Assembly (NCBI GenBank): GCA_040754395.1
Contig: JBFMCL010000014.1
Location: 20,828 to 84,827, forward strand
Source of the DNA: Nitrospirota bacterium
GTDB lineage: Bacteria > Nitrospirota > Thermodesulfovibrionia > Thermodesulfovibrionales > SM23-35
DNA length: 64,000 nt
Direction: 5' to 3'
In this document: positions 1 to 9,010 of the stretch, piece after piece
Layout of the letters: each line of letters begins with the position of its first letter
Position numbering within the stretch: position 1 is the first letter of the stretch
Program-made: the position numbers and the translations under genes
The notes under the pieces: model-generated
Database searches by the model: none
What the model saw: only the letters and a program-made list of their open reading frames with translations
What the model was told of the DNA's origin: nothing

Positions 1-656
1 CCTACGGGGAATATGTAGCCCTCACATACCATCTGAAAAACCTTAATCTGAGCCGTTTACAGTCGAGAAATGAACAGGTGGCGTTCTGGATTAATGTATA
101 TAATGTTCTGGTGATACATGGAGTAATAGAACTTGGAATCAGAGATTCCGTGAAGGAGGTGCGGAGTTTTTTTCGGAGAGTTCAGTATCAGATACAGGGG
201 ATGTTCTTCAGCCCGGATGATATTGAACACGGTATTTTGCGTGGGAACAGGCGCCCTCCTCACTCCCTGTTCAAACCCTTCAAGGCAAAAGACAGGAGGC
301 TGGTTTTTTCGATCAGACCTGTAGACCCGAGGATACATTTTGCTCTTGTATGCGCATCATCTTCCTGTCCCCCTATCGAAATATATACACAAGAAAACCT
401 TGACAGGGAGCTGGATATTTCCGGGAAGACCTTTCTTAATTCAGGTGGTGTCATTATTGACAAAGAGAGAAGGCTCGTATCTCTTTCAAGAATATTCAGA
501 TGGTACGGTGATGATTTTGGAAAGGATCAGGCGAAAAGACTGAGGTTCATCGCCTCCTTTCTTTATGAGAAAGAAGACGCGGACTTTCTGAGAAAATATG
601 CTGAAAGCATAAAAATATCTTATCAGGACTATGACTGGAGGCTGAACAGATATTAA
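1..656 (+). CDS. DUF547 family protein, C-terminal part (truncated by window edge)
   Basis: The reading frame is open to the left edge, so the true start lies outside the window. The translated part contains AFWINVYNVLVIHG and later FALVCASSSCPPIE, the two blocks that characterise DUF547 proteins, whose biochemical function is unknown. About 217 residues are visible, which covers the core of the domain and its C-terminus. An internal GTG at 78 could be misread as a start, but the conserved sequence continues upstream of it. The gene ends 188 bases before the convergent methyltransferase gene, and I see nothing recognisable in that gap. Confidence 0.8.
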   Translation, partial: YGEYVALTYHLKNLNLSRLQSRNEQVAFWINVYNVLVIHGVIELGIRDSVKEVRSFFRRVQYQIQGMFFSPDDIEHGILRGNRRPPHSLFKPFKAKDRRLVFSIRPVDPRIHFALVCASSSCPPIEIYTQENLDRELDISGKTFLNSGGVIIDKERRLVSLSRIFRWYGDDFGKDQAKRLRFIASFLYEKEDADFLRKYAESIKISYQDYDWRLNRY

Positions 657-843
657 ATGCGTGTACGAAAACTGACCCTCTGCGTTTCTTACCCCTTGTG
701 GTGCTTCGGGATATGGAAACACCACTAGCTCAGACACACAGGGGGAACACCATAGAACTGCACGTCTTCGATGCAGTCAGGATGGAGAAGAAATGGAGTG
801 AACAGGCGAAAGAGTGATCGAGGCAGAAATGACCACCTTCAGT

Positions 844-1476
844 TCATGCAATTCTCTGGAACAGCGTATAGACATACGGCCTTTCCTCTCCCGAAGGCAT
901 GTGATAGGTATAGTCGAAATGTTCCCGCAGAGAGAACTCATTTCCGAGAAAATCCGCCAGCATGTCCTGGTCATAATTCCTGATCCGCAACCCGCTGCAC
1001 CATTGTGCTCCCTTCAGGGAAAACGCTGCGATGATCACGTATCCGCCATGTTTTACGATCTTTTTCAATGTAGCCAGGTACCCCTGCTGCTGCTGTTCCT
1101 CCAGGAGAAAATGCAGTACCGCTCTGTCGTGCCACAGGGCAATATTCTGCAGCCTGTGAAGGTGAAGAGGCTGTGTAATGTCGTCGGTAATCCATTGAAC
1201 ACGCGAAGCCTTTTCCTCTCCGAGCCGCTCCCGCAGTTTCTGCAACGCGACCTCACTGATATCCACCGCGATGATGTTCTGGAATCCCTGCCGGAGAAGG
1301 CAATCAATCAGTGTGGTTGCGCCTGCACCCACATCGAGGACCGGGTCCTCCTTATTGAGGATGCATCGGGAAATCAGTCTGAGGGAAGGTTCCGGCATGG
1401 ACTCGTACCACCCAAGACGGTCAACCTCTTGAGAGGCGTACACCCTGTCCCAGTGTGCCTTAAAGTCTTTGTTCAT
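844..1476 (-). CDS. class I SAM-dependent methyltransferase
   Basis: This 210-residue protein has the Rossmann-fold SAM motif DPVLDVGAGATTLIDCLL at about residues 44-61, an acidic motif II (AVDISEVALQKL) and the downstream blocks WHDRAVLHFL and GGYVIIAAFS. The layout WDRVYASQEVDRLGWYESMPEPSL at the N-terminus is shared by many small unassigned methyltransferases. The substrate cannot be told from sequence. It lies 43 bases downstream of the TauE/SafE permease on the same strand and is probably cotranscribed with it. A long open frame on the opposite strand is antisense to this gene and is not real. Confidence 0.85.
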   Translation of the reverse strand: MNKDFKAHWDRVYASQEVDRLGWYESMPEPSLRLISRCILNKEDPVLDVGAGATTLIDCLLRQGFQNIIAVDISEVALQKLRERLGEEKASRVQWITDDITQPLHLHRLQNIALWHDRAVLHFLLEEQQQQGYLATLKKIVKHGGYVIIAAFSLKGAQWCSGLRIRNYDQDMLADFLGNEFSLREHFDYTYHMPSGEERPYVYTLFQRIA

Positions 1477-1519
1477 TCCAGAGAAAGATTTCTCAGGAGA
1501 AAGCGCGATGTTTTTCTCC

Positions 1520-2302
1520 TCATAGGGCGATGCCCGTCCATATTTTTATCGCTGTTGCACAAATTACGGCTGCAAGCAGCCACCGCAAAAACTGCACCTT
1601 TGTTTTTTTGCTGACGATGCTTCCTGCGGCCGCTGCGGGAAGGGCGCCCAGCACAAGGGTTGCGGCCATGAGAAAAGGGATCTGACCGGTTGCGGCCTTT
1701 CCGACCAGCCCGGCTGTTGCAGAAAAAAGACCGATTGCAAGGGTGCTGCCGAGCGCGACCCTGAGCGGAATCTTCAGGAGATACAGCAGGATCGGGATAA
1801 TGATAAAGGCGCCTCCCTGTCCTACAAGGCCCAGAAAAAAGCCCACAGGAACCCCGATAACGATCGCTTTCCCTTTGCTGAAAGATACCTGATCTGCTAT
1901 GTCTTCATCCTTGAAGTAACTGCGGGGAATGAGCATGGTTACTGCAGCAACCAGCGAAAGCATCCCGAGGATGCACAGGAGCAACGTGTCGGACATTGTT
2001 TTGGAAATAAGCGCCCCGCTGAGCGATGCAAGAAACAGAGTCGGCCCAAGGGTCATTACAAGGGTTCTGTTGACAAGTCTCTGTTTCTGGTGCCACAACA
2101 TCGCTGTTGCAGAGGCAAAAAACCCCTGCGCCATGGTAAGTCCGGTGATGCTCTTCACGTCAATTGCGGAAAACCCGAGAACCTGCGGAAGATAGAGCAA
2201 CAGCGGAAACATGATAATCCCGCCCCCGATTCCAAGCATCCCGGAAAAAAATCCTCCGGTTGAGCCCCCAAAAAAGAGAAACGCATAAAACGCCGCAGAC
2301 AT
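1520..2302 (-). CDS. TauE/SafE family membrane transporter (DUF81)
   Basis: This 260-residue, very hydrophobic protein has about eight membrane segments. It carries the paired glycine-rich motifs GFFSGMLGIGGGIIMFPLLL near residue 17 and GFFLGLVGQGGAFIIIPILL near residue 154, the internal duplication typical of TauE/SafE permeases. Family members export sulfite, sulfoacetate or other organosulfur anions, but the substrate here is unknown. The ATG is preceded by GGAGAG at a suitable distance. The upstream 168 bases hold an AT-rich stretch with two similar inverted-repeat sites, so the gene may be under local repressor control. The methyltransferase gene follows directly. Confidence 0.88.
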   Translation of the reverse strand: MSAAFYAFLFFGGSTGGFFSGMLGIGGGIIMFPLLLYLPQVLGFSAIDVKSITGLTMAQGFFASATAMLWHQKQRLVNRTLVMTLGPTLFLASLSGALISKTMSDTLLLCILGMLSLVAAVTMLIPRSYFKDEDIADQVSFSKGKAIVIGVPVGFFLGLVGQGGAFIIIPILLYLLKIPLRVALGSTLAIGLFSATAGLVGKAATGQIPFLMAATLVLGALPAAAAGSIVSKKTKVQFLRWLLAAVICATAIKIWTGIAL

Positions 2303-2355
2303 GTTTTATCTCTCCGGAAATGCAGAATACATTTTTCCCCTTTTCACGCTTAAGT

Positions 2356-2401
2356 ATAGACTAAATCTATTAATTTATAATAATCGATAGTTTATATCTA
2401 T
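2356..2401. promoter_or_regulatory. two operator-like inverted repeats upstream of the TauE/SafE gene
   Basis: Two 15-base sites of form ATAG-N6-TCTAT lie at 2356-2370 and 2387-2401, with 11 of 15 bases identical and starts 31 bases apart, about three helical turns. A possible minus-strand -10 box (TATACT, 2358-2353) overlaps the first site. The arrangement suggests a dimeric regulator, for example of the ArsR type, but no regulator gene is adjacent and the assignment is an inference. Confidence 0.4.
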
Positions 2402-2470
2402 ATAGTAAAAAATTGTGCGGGATATTGTCAATCTTTAAATGTGTGATGAAGGAAAACTTCCCGGGAGGTA

Positions 2471-3178
2471 TCAGATTCCCGCTTCATCCCGGAGATCCCG
2501 GAGTATCGAAAGGCTTTCCGGGGTCATTTCAGTCTCATTGATCTCGAGGATAACGCCGATATCGTACCTTCTTTTGAGTAATTCCCTGAGCGCCGAGACT
2601 TCTCTGCAGTCTGGCCGGAGCGGCCAGTGGTCTGTGAGGCCGTTGCGCCAGCCATTGTTTCGATGCATATGTACATAATCTATTTTATTGATCTCTTCCT
2701 GATGCAGGGATCTGACGAAATGCACCGAATTTATCCCTGCAAGCTCCACATGTCCGAGGTCAAGTGTGACTGAGGCAGCATACCGATGCCAGAACCACCG
2801 CACATCGTGGGTATCCCTTGCATTCTCGAAAGATACCCTCGCAACAGCGGACAATTCATCCAACGCCTCCTGAAACCTCGAGTGATGGTGACCAAAAAGT
2901 CTCTTGCCTTCATAGGTCTTCTCATCATGAAGGATAAGTGCAAGGTCGGACCATTCAGCCATTATCCTGAGCGCGTGCATCATTTCCCTGTCCAACAGAT
3001 AGTAGTTCACAGGATGAATGACATAGCGGATGCCTCTTTCCCTGCACATGCGGGCGCAATGCTTCATTTGGGTGAGGTTGTCCTTCATTCCGCAGTACAC
3101 AGATATCTGAAAAAACTCTGCGTCCCACGTGTCCAGCTCTTCAGAAAAAACCACTCTCGTACCGATGCGCATACTCAT
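2471..3178 (-). CDS. xylose isomerase-like TIM-barrel protein (AP endonuclease 2 superfamily)
   Basis: The product is about 235 residues. The blocks YVIHPVNYYL, ALILHDE, VSFENA, VTLDLGHVELAG, IDYVHMHRNNG, DHWPL and GVILEINE place conserved Glu, Asp and His residues at strand ends. This is as expected for the metal-binding TIM barrel shared by sugar-phosphate isomerases/epimerases and endonuclease IV-like proteins. I chose the ATG at 3178 (MSMRIGTRVVF) because the longer frame, starting at 3283, would run through the promoter/operator of the divergent tetR gene. The substrate is unknown. Divergent placement next to the operator suggests possible control by the same TetR protein. Confidence 0.7.
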   Translation of the reverse strand: MSMRIGTRVVFSEELDTWDAEFFQISVYCGMKDNLTQMKHCARMCRERGIRYVIHPVNYYLLDREMMHALRIMAEWSDLALILHDEKTYEGKRLFGHHHSRFQEALDELSAVARVSFENARDTHDVRWFWHRYAASVTLDLGHVELAGINSVHFVRSLHQEEINKIDYVHMHRNNGWRNGLTDHWPLRPDCREVSALRELLKRRYDIGVILEINETEMTPESLSILRDLRDEAGI

Positions 3179-3242
3179 ATTGTAATCAATACCGCTTTCG
3201 AAAAAATACGGCGGAGAGAGTGACAGAAGCCAATAAATCCGT

Positions 3243-3292
3243 TTGACAGCACACAGCGGTTTAGAGTAGTATTGAGTGAGCACTCACTCAAT
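3243..3292 (+). promoter_or_regulatory. promoter with overlapping TetR-type operator
   Basis: A consensus -35 box TTGACA (3243-3248) and a -10-like TAGTAT (3267-3272) are separated by 18 bases. A perfect inverted repeat with arms ATTGAGTGAG (3271-3280) and CTCACTCAAT (3283-3292) around a CA centre overlaps the -10 box and start site. TGAGTGA/TCACTCA half-sites are typical of TetR-family operators. The position implies autorepression of the tetR gene 100 bases downstream and of the menaquinone genes behind it. Confidence 0.75.
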
Positions 3293-3391
3293 TTATTGAA
3301 ACATTCACCGTCTGCAAGGATTTCCGGCAATGGTGCTGATTCTCCGGCAGAAGATCCTGCCCGGGAGAAAGTGCAGAGGACAGGAAACAGC

Positions 3392-4027
3392 ATGCTCAGG
3401 GACAGTAAAGAAGACCGAAAAAATCATGACAAGCGGACACGCATCCTTGATGCCGCACTGAAGACATTTGTGAAACGGGGCTTTCCCGACACGAAGGTTG
3501 CCGAGATTGCGTCGGAAGCAGGAGTGGCTGAAGGGACGCTCTACAACTATTTCCCGAGCAAGGAGGATCTTCTCCTCGCCCTTTTTGATGAAAAATGGGG
3601 CGGAATCATTGAGGAGATCAAAGGAAAGATCAGCCGGCTTGACGACCCGAACAAAAAATTGAAGGCAATATTTTCCCTGGTCGTGAGGATGTTCAAGAAG
3701 AACAGGCAACTGGCGGAGCTGTTCATGGTTGATGTCAAGCAGAGCAGCATTTTCCTGAACAATTACACGATCAACCGTATTGTGGAATTTCTTGACATGA
3801 TCGAAGAGGTTCTGGAGGAGGGAAAGGAGAAAGGGATTTACCGCAGGGATCTTGATACCCGTGTCGCAAAGATGATCATTTTCGGGGCAGCCCAGGGAAT
3901 TCTCCTGAGCTGGGTGTTGAGTGAATCGGCAGCGGTAAGAAAGCAGACCTTTAAGTTTTCCCTCTATCGTGCTGCAAAGACACTGAAAGACATTTTCAAA
4001 TCCGGACTGGTTGGAGAAAAACAATGA
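3392..4027 (+). CDS. TetR/AcrR family transcriptional regulator
   Basis: The 211-residue protein has an N-terminal TetR helix-turn-helix (RILDAALKTFVKRGFPDTKV then GVAEGTLYNYFPSKEDLL, about residues 16-62) and an all-helical ligand domain of normal size. I chose the ATG at 3392 because AGGAAAC precedes it and the family usually begins just before the helix-turn-helix. The frame is open upstream to 3272, but that part overlaps the operator. Its stop overlaps the ubiD start (ATGA), so it is the first gene of the menaquinone operon. The palindrome on its promoter implies autoregulation. The ligand is unknown. A fatty-acyl or quinone-related signal is possible but not shown. Confidence 0.88.
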   Translation: MLRDSKEDRKNHDKRTRILDAALKTFVKRGFPDTKVAEIASEAGVAEGTLYNYFPSKEDLLLALFDEKWGGIIEEIKGKISRLDDPNKKLKAIFSLVVRMFKKNRQLAELFMVDVKQSSIFLNNYTINRIVEFLDMIEEVLEEGKEKGIYRRDLDTRVAKMIIFGAAQGILLSWVLSESAAVRKQTFKFSLYRAAKTLKDIFKSGLVGEKQ

Positions 4028-5469
4028 TATTTCAAGACCTGAAGGAGTTTATCGCATTTCTGGAAGACAAGAAGGAACTGGTGCGTATTAAGGCTGAGGT
4101 TGATCCGGTGCTCGAAGTAACAGAAATTACCGACAGGATATCGAAAAAGGGCGGGCCAGCCCTTTTGTTCGAAAATGTAAAGGGCTCCCGGATGCCGATA
4201 GTAATCAATCTCTTCGGCTCCTACCAAAGGATGAGCTGGGCGCTCGGAGTAGACGACTTCGGCAAGATCAATCAGCGTTTTGCCTCTCTGCTGAAGGGCG
4301 AGATTGATTTGAATATGCGCGAGAAGCTGGAGGCACTCTACGGTCTCTACAAGTTGAGTGCCTCCAAGCCAAAAGAGATAAAAAGGGCGCCTGCCCAGGA
4401 GATAGTGAAAGAAAAGGACTTCTCCCTGTTTGAATATCCTGTGCTGAAATGCTGGCCCGGAGACGGAGGGCGGTTTATCACCCTTCCCCTTGTGATCACA
4501 AAGGACCAGGAAAGCGGGAAGCAGAATGTGGGAATGTACCGGATGCAGGTCTATGATGAAAAAACTACCGGAATGCACTGGCATACGCACCATGACGGTG
4601 CAGTAAATTACCGCAAGGCGGTGAAACTCGGCAAGCGGCTCGAAGTTGCCGTTGCCCTTGGCGGCGATCCGGTGACCATCTTTTCAGCGACAGCGCCGCT
4701 CCCGTACGGGATTGAGGAGCTGTTTTTTGCGGGGTTCCTGAGGGGCAAGCCGGTCGAAGTGGTCAGGGCAAAGACCGTTGACCTGCTGGTACCTGCACGG
4801 GCTGAAATCATCCTTGAGGGATATGTCGAGATCGGTGAAAAGAGAAGGGAAGGACCGTTCGGCGATCATACGGGCTATTACTCGATCGCTGATGACTATC
4901 CGGTTTTTCACGTGACCTGCATAACCCAAACAAAAGATCCTGTATATCCTGCGACAATCGTCGGAAAGCCGCCTATGGAAGACTGCTACATGGGAAAGGC
5001 GACCGAGCGCATGTTCCTTCCGTTTATTAAGATGCAGCTTCCGGAGATCGTGGATGTGAACCTGCCGCTCGAGGGCGTATTTCATAATTGTGCCCTGATC
5101 TCCATCAAGAAGGCATACCCCATGCATGCGCGAAAGATAATGAATGCGATCTGGGGGCTCGGGCAGATGATGTTCACGAAATTCATCTTCATTTTTGACG
5201 AAGAGGTGGATGTGCAGAATACCTCTGAGGTAGCCTGGAAGGCTTTCAACAATGTGGATCCAGCCCGGGATATCATGATTGCGGAGGGGCCTCTCGATGT
5301 TCTCGACCATTCTGCTCCACAACCTATTTATGGGGCAAAGATGGGGGTAGATGCAACAAAAAAATGGCCGGAAGAAGGGTACCAGAGGGAATGGCCTCCG
5401 GAAATTCACATGTCTGAGGAGATAAAGACGCTTGTCGAGAAGAGATGGAAGGAATATGGTTTTAAGTGA
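4024..5469 (+). CDS. ubiD: UbiD family decarboxylase, probable menaquinone pathway decarboxylase (MqnL-type)
   Basis: The 481-residue length matches UbiD enzymes, which use prenylated FMN to decarboxylate aromatic acids. Family blocks include GMYRMQVYDEKTTGMHWHTHHDGA and, near residue 271, GEKRREGPFGDHTGYYS, which holds conserved acidic and basic residues of the prFMN site. The next two genes are a UbiA prenyltransferase and UbiX, the flavin prenyltransferase that makes the cofactor. With mqnE, mqnA and mqnC downstream, the likely substrate is a carboxylated naphthoate intermediate of the futalosine pathway. The start overlaps the tetR stop and the stop overlaps the ubiA start (GTGA), indicating translational coupling. 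Confidence 0.93.
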   Translation: MIFQDLKEFIAFLEDKKELVRIKAEVDPVLEVTEITDRISKKGGPALLFENVKGSRMPIVINLFGSYQRMSWALGVDDFGKINQRFASLLKGEIDLNMREKLEALYGLYKLSASKPKEIKRAPAQEIVKEKDFSLFEYPVLKCWPGDGGRFITLPLVITKDQESGKQNVGMYRMQVYDEKTTGMHWHTHHDGAVNYRKAVKLGKRLEVAVALGGDPVTIFSATAPLPYGIEELFFAGFLRGKPVEVVRAKTVDLLVPARAEIILEGYVEIGEKRREGPFGDHTGYYSIADDYPVFHVTCITQTKDPVYPATIVGKPPMEDCYMGKATERMFLPFIKMQLPEIVDVNLPLEGVFHNCALISIKKAYPMHARKIMNAIWGLGQMMFTKFIFIFDEEVDVQNTSEVAWKAFNNVDPARDIMIAEGPLDVLDHSAPQPIYGAKMGVDATKKWPEEGYQREWPPEIHMSEEIKTLVEKRWKEYGFK

Positions 5470-6371
5470 GAGAAAAGCCTCTGCGCTGGGTGGGCATCGG
5501 AATGGCGGGTAAAGTAAAAATATATCTGGAGATGATTAAATTCCAGCACAGTATTTTTGCACTGCCTTTTGCATATCTCGGTGCCTTTCTTGCAAGAATG
5601 AGGGTTCCTGAGCTGGAGACGCTTTTCTGGATTACCCTTGCGATGGTCGGCGCAAGGAGCTTTGCCATGGCAGTGAACAGGCTGATTGACAGGGAAATCG
5701 ATCGCAGGAACCCGCGGACTTCGGCAAGGGCTTTACCGCAGGGACTCCTTTCTGCATGGAACGTAGTAGTGTTTTCTTTTTTCAGTCTGGCGGTCTTTTT
5801 GCTGGCGGTATATCACCTGACGCCGATATGCCGTTATCTCTGGCCTGCAGTGGTGATCCCGTTTGTTATATATCCTTATACCAAGAGGTTCACCTGGCTT
5901 TCCCATTTTGTGCTCGGCTTCTGTCTCGGTCTTGCACCGGTGGGTGCCTGGATAGCGGTGACCAACACGCTCAGTCCGGAGCCGCTCATAATTGGCGCGG
6001 CAGTCCTTTTATGGGTAGCAGGCTTTGATATTTTTTATGCGATTCAGGATATGGATTTTGATATCAGGCAGAAACTTCATTCGATTCCTTCAAGGTTTGG
6101 TATCAGCACGTCTCTTGCCCTGACAAGGATACTTCACTTCACAGCAGTAGCACTATTGGTCTGGCTGGGAATACGGCTCGAAATGGGAATATTCTACTTT
6201 GCAGGGGTTGCCGCCGCTGCCCTGCTGCTTGCGTATGAGAACAGCATTATCAAGGCAAATGATCTGTCGCGGCTGAACGTCGCGTTCTTTACGATGAACG
6301 GGATTGTCAGCATCGTCATGTTCTGCTTCGTTGCCATGGAAATATTCTTCAGGAACCCGGGCAATGTCTGA
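5466..6371 (+). CDS. ubiA: UbiA family prenyltransferase (MqnP-type)
   Basis: This roughly 300-residue membrane protein carries the first aspartate-rich motif as NRLIDREIDRRNPRTSAR and the second as YAIQDMDFDIRQKLHSIP, the two Mg-prenyl-diphosphate sites of UbiA enzymes, with hydrophobic segments between and after them. It should attach the polyprenyl tail to the naphthoate ring at the cytoplasmic membrane. Translation may begin at the GTG overlapping the ubiD stop (5466) or at ATG 5502 (MAGKVKIYLEMIKFQHSIFA). The 36-base difference does not affect the domain. Confidence 0.92.
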   Translation: MREKPLRWVGIGMAGKVKIYLEMIKFQHSIFALPFAYLGAFLARMRVPELETLFWITLAMVGARSFAMAVNRLIDREIDRRNPRTSARALPQGLLSAWNVVVFSFFSLAVFLLAVYHLTPICRYLWPAVVIPFVIYPYTKRFTWLSHFVLGFCLGLAPVGAWIAVTNTLSPEPLIIGAAVLLWVAGFDIFYAIQDMDFDIRQKLHSIPSRFGISTSLALTRILHFTAVALLVWLGIRLEMGIFYFAGVAAAALLLAYENSIIKANDLSRLNVAFFTMNGIVSIVMFCFVAMEIFFRNPGNV

Positions 6372-6948
6372 GTTCGTGGTCGGCATCACGGGTGCGAGCG
6401 GGAGTATTTATGGCATCAGGCTTATAAGAGAGCTTTGCCGGAGAAATCATGCGGTCAATGTAGTGATCACTTCCGCCGGGAAACAGGTGATGCAGGAGGA
6501 ACTTGGGGTGTCCGGTTTTGACGATATGGAGAAGCTGGGACTTGCGGAAGCATGCAAATCGCTCACGCTATGGGAAAACAGTAACTTCCATGCGCCGTTC
6601 ATGAGCGGATCAAGTGCACCTCAAGCGGTCATTATGATTCCGTGCAGCGTGGGAAAATTGGCTGCCATTGCACACGGAATCTCTGCAAATCTGCTCGAAA
6701 GAACGGCAGATGTGGCATTGAAGGAAAGAAAAAGACTGATACTTGTAGTGCGTGAAACGCCTCTCAGTCTGATCCATCTCGAGAACATGGTAAAGGCTGC
6801 GAAGGCAGGCGCTGAGATCCTGCCTGCGATGCCGGCGTTCTATCACCATCCTCGGACAATCGACGACATGGTCAATTTCATTGTGGGAAAGGTCTTGAAC
6901 CTTCTGGGAATCGCACATGATCTTTTCCCGGCATGGAGAAAAGAGTAG
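6364..6948 (+). CDS. ubiX: UbiX family flavin prenyltransferase
   Basis: The 194-residue protein starts MSEFVVGITGASGS, the flavin-binding N-terminus of UbiX, and contains PCSVGKLAAIAHG and RKRLILVVRETP, which line the FMN and dimethylallyl phosphate sites. It makes the prenyl-FMN cofactor for UbiD. The ATG at 6364 overlaps the end of ubiA by 8 bases. A longer in-frame start at 6304 would lie inside ubiA and adds no conserved sequence. About 100 bases without a recognisable element separate it from mqnE. Confidence 0.93.
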   Translation: MSEFVVGITGASGSIYGIRLIRELCRRNHAVNVVITSAGKQVMQEELGVSGFDDMEKLGLAEACKSLTLWENSNFHAPFMSGSSAPQAVIMIPCSVGKLAAIAHGISANLLERTADVALKERKRLILVVRETPLSLIHLENMVKAAKAGAEILPAMPAFYHHPRTIDDMVNFIVGKVLNLLGIAHDLFPAWRKE

Positions 6949-7050
6949 CGATATGAAAGGTACTTCAGGGAGGGCAATACAAGGAATCGGAGGAATCAGA
7001 GAAACGTCTGCATCTCACGCAGGGGTATTTATAAAAAGGTACGGAATGGA

Positions 7051-8166
7051 ATGAATAAGGAGAATCTCAAGAGAATCGGGGAAAAGGTCGGCAAGGGCAT
7101 GCGGCTTTCCAGGGAAGATGCGCTCGATATGATGGAATCGCACGATATCCTTACCCTCGGAAAGCTTGCAGACAGGGTAAGGGAACGGAAATCAGGCAAC
7201 TATGCCTATTTCAATGTCAACCGTCATATCAACCTGACCAATATCTGTATATCCCGCTGCAAGTTCTGTGCATTCAGCCGGGACAAGGAGGATCATGATG
7301 CATATGCCATGACCATCGATGACGTGATGGACATCGCACGGGATGCCCGCAATCTTGGCATTACCGAATTTCACATCGTCAGCGGCCTGCATCCCGACCT
7401 TCCCTTTGCGTACTATCTCGAGGTGATCTCCCGTTTAAAAAATATGATGCCCGAGGTGCACATTCAGGCCTTCACTGCAGTTGAAATCGACTATTTTGCC
7501 AAAATCGCGAAATGTTCGGTCAGGGATGTCCTGATACAGTTAAAGGACGCCGGCCTGGGCTCACTTCCCGGCGGCGGTGCCGAGATCCTGAATTCGCGGG
7601 TGCGTGAGGAGGTCTGCGCAAAAAAAGCATCTGCTGAGGAATGGCTGGAAGTCATGAGGACAGCGCATAGCCTCGGGCTGAAGTCGAATGCTACCGTGCT
7701 GTACGGGCATATTGAGAGCAATGAGGAGCGGGTAGCACATCTTCTGAGACTAAGGGAACTCCAGGATGAAACAGGGGGGTTTCAGTCCTTTATCCCGCTG
7801 CCTTTCCATCCGAAGAATACCCAGATGCCGGACTTCACTAAACCGACCGCCATCGAGAATCTGAAGATGCTGGCGATTTCAAGACTCCTTCTGGATAACT
7901 TCCCTCACATTAAGGCATTCTGGATAATGCTCGGCCTGAAAATTGCGCAACTCTCGCTCCTTTTCGGGGTTGATGACCTTGATGGTACCGTTGTTGAGGA
8001 GAGGATAACACATGCCGCAGGAGCTGAGACCGAGCAATCCATTTCGCGGGAAGAATTGCTGGAACTGATTTTCGCCGCCGGAAGAATTCCGGTGGAGAGA
8101 GATACCCTGTACAACATACTCAGGGTATACGGGAATGCCCAACAGGGTGCAACGGTTGAGACCTAG
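7051..8166 (+). CDS. mqnE: aminodeoxyfutalosine synthase MqnE (radical SAM)
   Basis: The 371-residue protein is a radical SAM enzyme with the CX3CX2C cluster motif at C66, C70 and C73 (CISRCKFC). The segments EFHIVSGLHPDLPFAYY and FIPLPFHPKNTQMP distinguish MqnE from its paralogue MqnC, encoded two genes later. MqnE joins 3-(1-carboxyvinyl-oxy)benzoate with SAM to give 6-amino-6-deoxyfutalosine. Its end overlaps the start of mqnA by about 30 bases. The paired MqnE/MqnC assignment rests on these motifs and on operon context. Confidence 0.92.
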   Translation: MNKENLKRIGEKVGKGMRLSREDALDMMESHDILTLGKLADRVRERKSGNYAYFNVNRHINLTNICISRCKFCAFSRDKEDHDAYAMTIDDVMDIARDARNLGITEFHIVSGLHPDLPFAYYLEVISRLKNMMPEVHIQAFTAVEIDYFAKIAKCSVRDVLIQLKDAGLGSLPGGGAEILNSRVREEVCAKKASAEEWLEVMRTAHSLGLKSNATVLYGHIESNEERVAHLLRLRELQDETGGFQSFIPLPFHPKNTQMPDFTKPTAIENLKMLAISRLLLDNFPHIKAFWIMLGLKIAQLSLLFGVDDLDGTVVEERITHAAGAETEQSISREELLELIFAAGRIPVERDTLYNILRVYGNAQQGATVET

Positions 8167-9010
8167 GGTAGGACATATCCAGTTTTTGAATTGTCTGCCG
8201 TTATATTACGGTCTGGTGAAGAACTGCGCCCTGCTTGATATAGAGCTCATTAAAGGCATGCCTACGGAACTGAATAACCTTCTGGTAAACGGCGGTCTTG
8301 ATATCTCTCCTGTTTCCTCTATCGAGTATGCCCGGCATCATGATTCACTGGTATTGTTTCCCGATTTTACGGTGAGTTCAAACGGTGAGGTCAAAAGCAT
8401 ACTCCTGCTCAGCCGCTGTCCGATAGAAGAATTGTCGGATCAAAAGGTTGCGTTAACTACAACCTCAGCAACTTCACAGGTCCTGCTGAAAATCATCCTC
8501 AGCCGCGGCTATGGCGTTGCTGCAGAGTATGTCCCCTGCAGGCCTGATCTGGAAAGCATGCTGGCCGTTGCAGACGCAGCTTTGCTCATAGGGGATATGG
8601 CTTTGCACTACTATGATAAGACAGATGACTATTACTGTTATGACCTAGGACGTGAATGGAAAAAGCTGACCGGGAAAAGAATGGTCTACGCGGTCTGGGC
8701 GGTCAACAGGGACTTCGCCGAGACAAAGAATGAACTGTGCGGGAATGTCTTCGATACCTTCAAAAAATCAATGAATTACTCGGCAGAGCATCTTTCGGAA
8801 ATAGTTGCATATGCCGCCAAATGGGAACCGTTCAGCCCTGCGTTTCTCGCAGGATATTTCCAGTCTCTCCATTTTGGTTTTGGTGCTGAGTATCAGGAAG
8901 ACCTGCTATATTTCTATAAAATGGCGTTTCAGATGGGAGAGATTGAGACTGTTCCGGAACTGGAATTTGTCAGTTTCCGTGCCGGAGTTACAACTGGAGT
9001 CACAATATGA
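8135..9010 (+). CDS. mqnA: chorismate dehydratase MqnA
   Basis: The 291-residue protein has the MqnA N-terminus RVGHIQFLNCLPLYYGL, the substrate-binding-protein-like fold blocks NGGLDISPVSSIEYARH and LLIGDMAL, and the MqnA-type YDLGREWKKLTGKRMVYAVW. MqnA removes water from chorismate to give 3-(1-carboxyvinyl-oxy)benzoate, the first committed step of the futalosine pathway. The ATG at 8135 lies inside mqnE. A GTG at 8147 is an alternative start. The stop overlaps the mqnC start (ATGA). Confidence 0.92.
   Translation: MPNRVQRLRPRVGHIQFLNCLPLYYGLVKNCALLDIELIKGMPTELNNLLVNGGLDISPVSSIEYARHHDSLVLFPDFTVSSNGEVKSILLLSRCPIEELSDQKVALTTTSATSQVLLKIILSRGYGVAAEYVPCRPDLESMLAVADAALLIGDMALHYYDKTDDYYCYDLGREWKKLTGKRMVYAVWAVNRDFAETKNELCGNVFDTFKKSMNYSAEHLSEIVAYAAKWEPFSPAFLAGYFQSLHFGFGAEYQEDLLYFYKMAFQMGEIETVPELEFVSFRAGVTTGVTI

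Noticed and set aside
814..1614. 266-codon open frame on the plus strand
   Set aside because: It is antisense to the methyltransferase and the permease end, shows no protein motif, and is explained as a shadow of the minus-strand genes.
3305..4024. 239-codon minus-strand frame
   Set aside because: It lies entirely opposite tetR, which has clear helix-turn-helix homology. No motif is seen in the antisense product.
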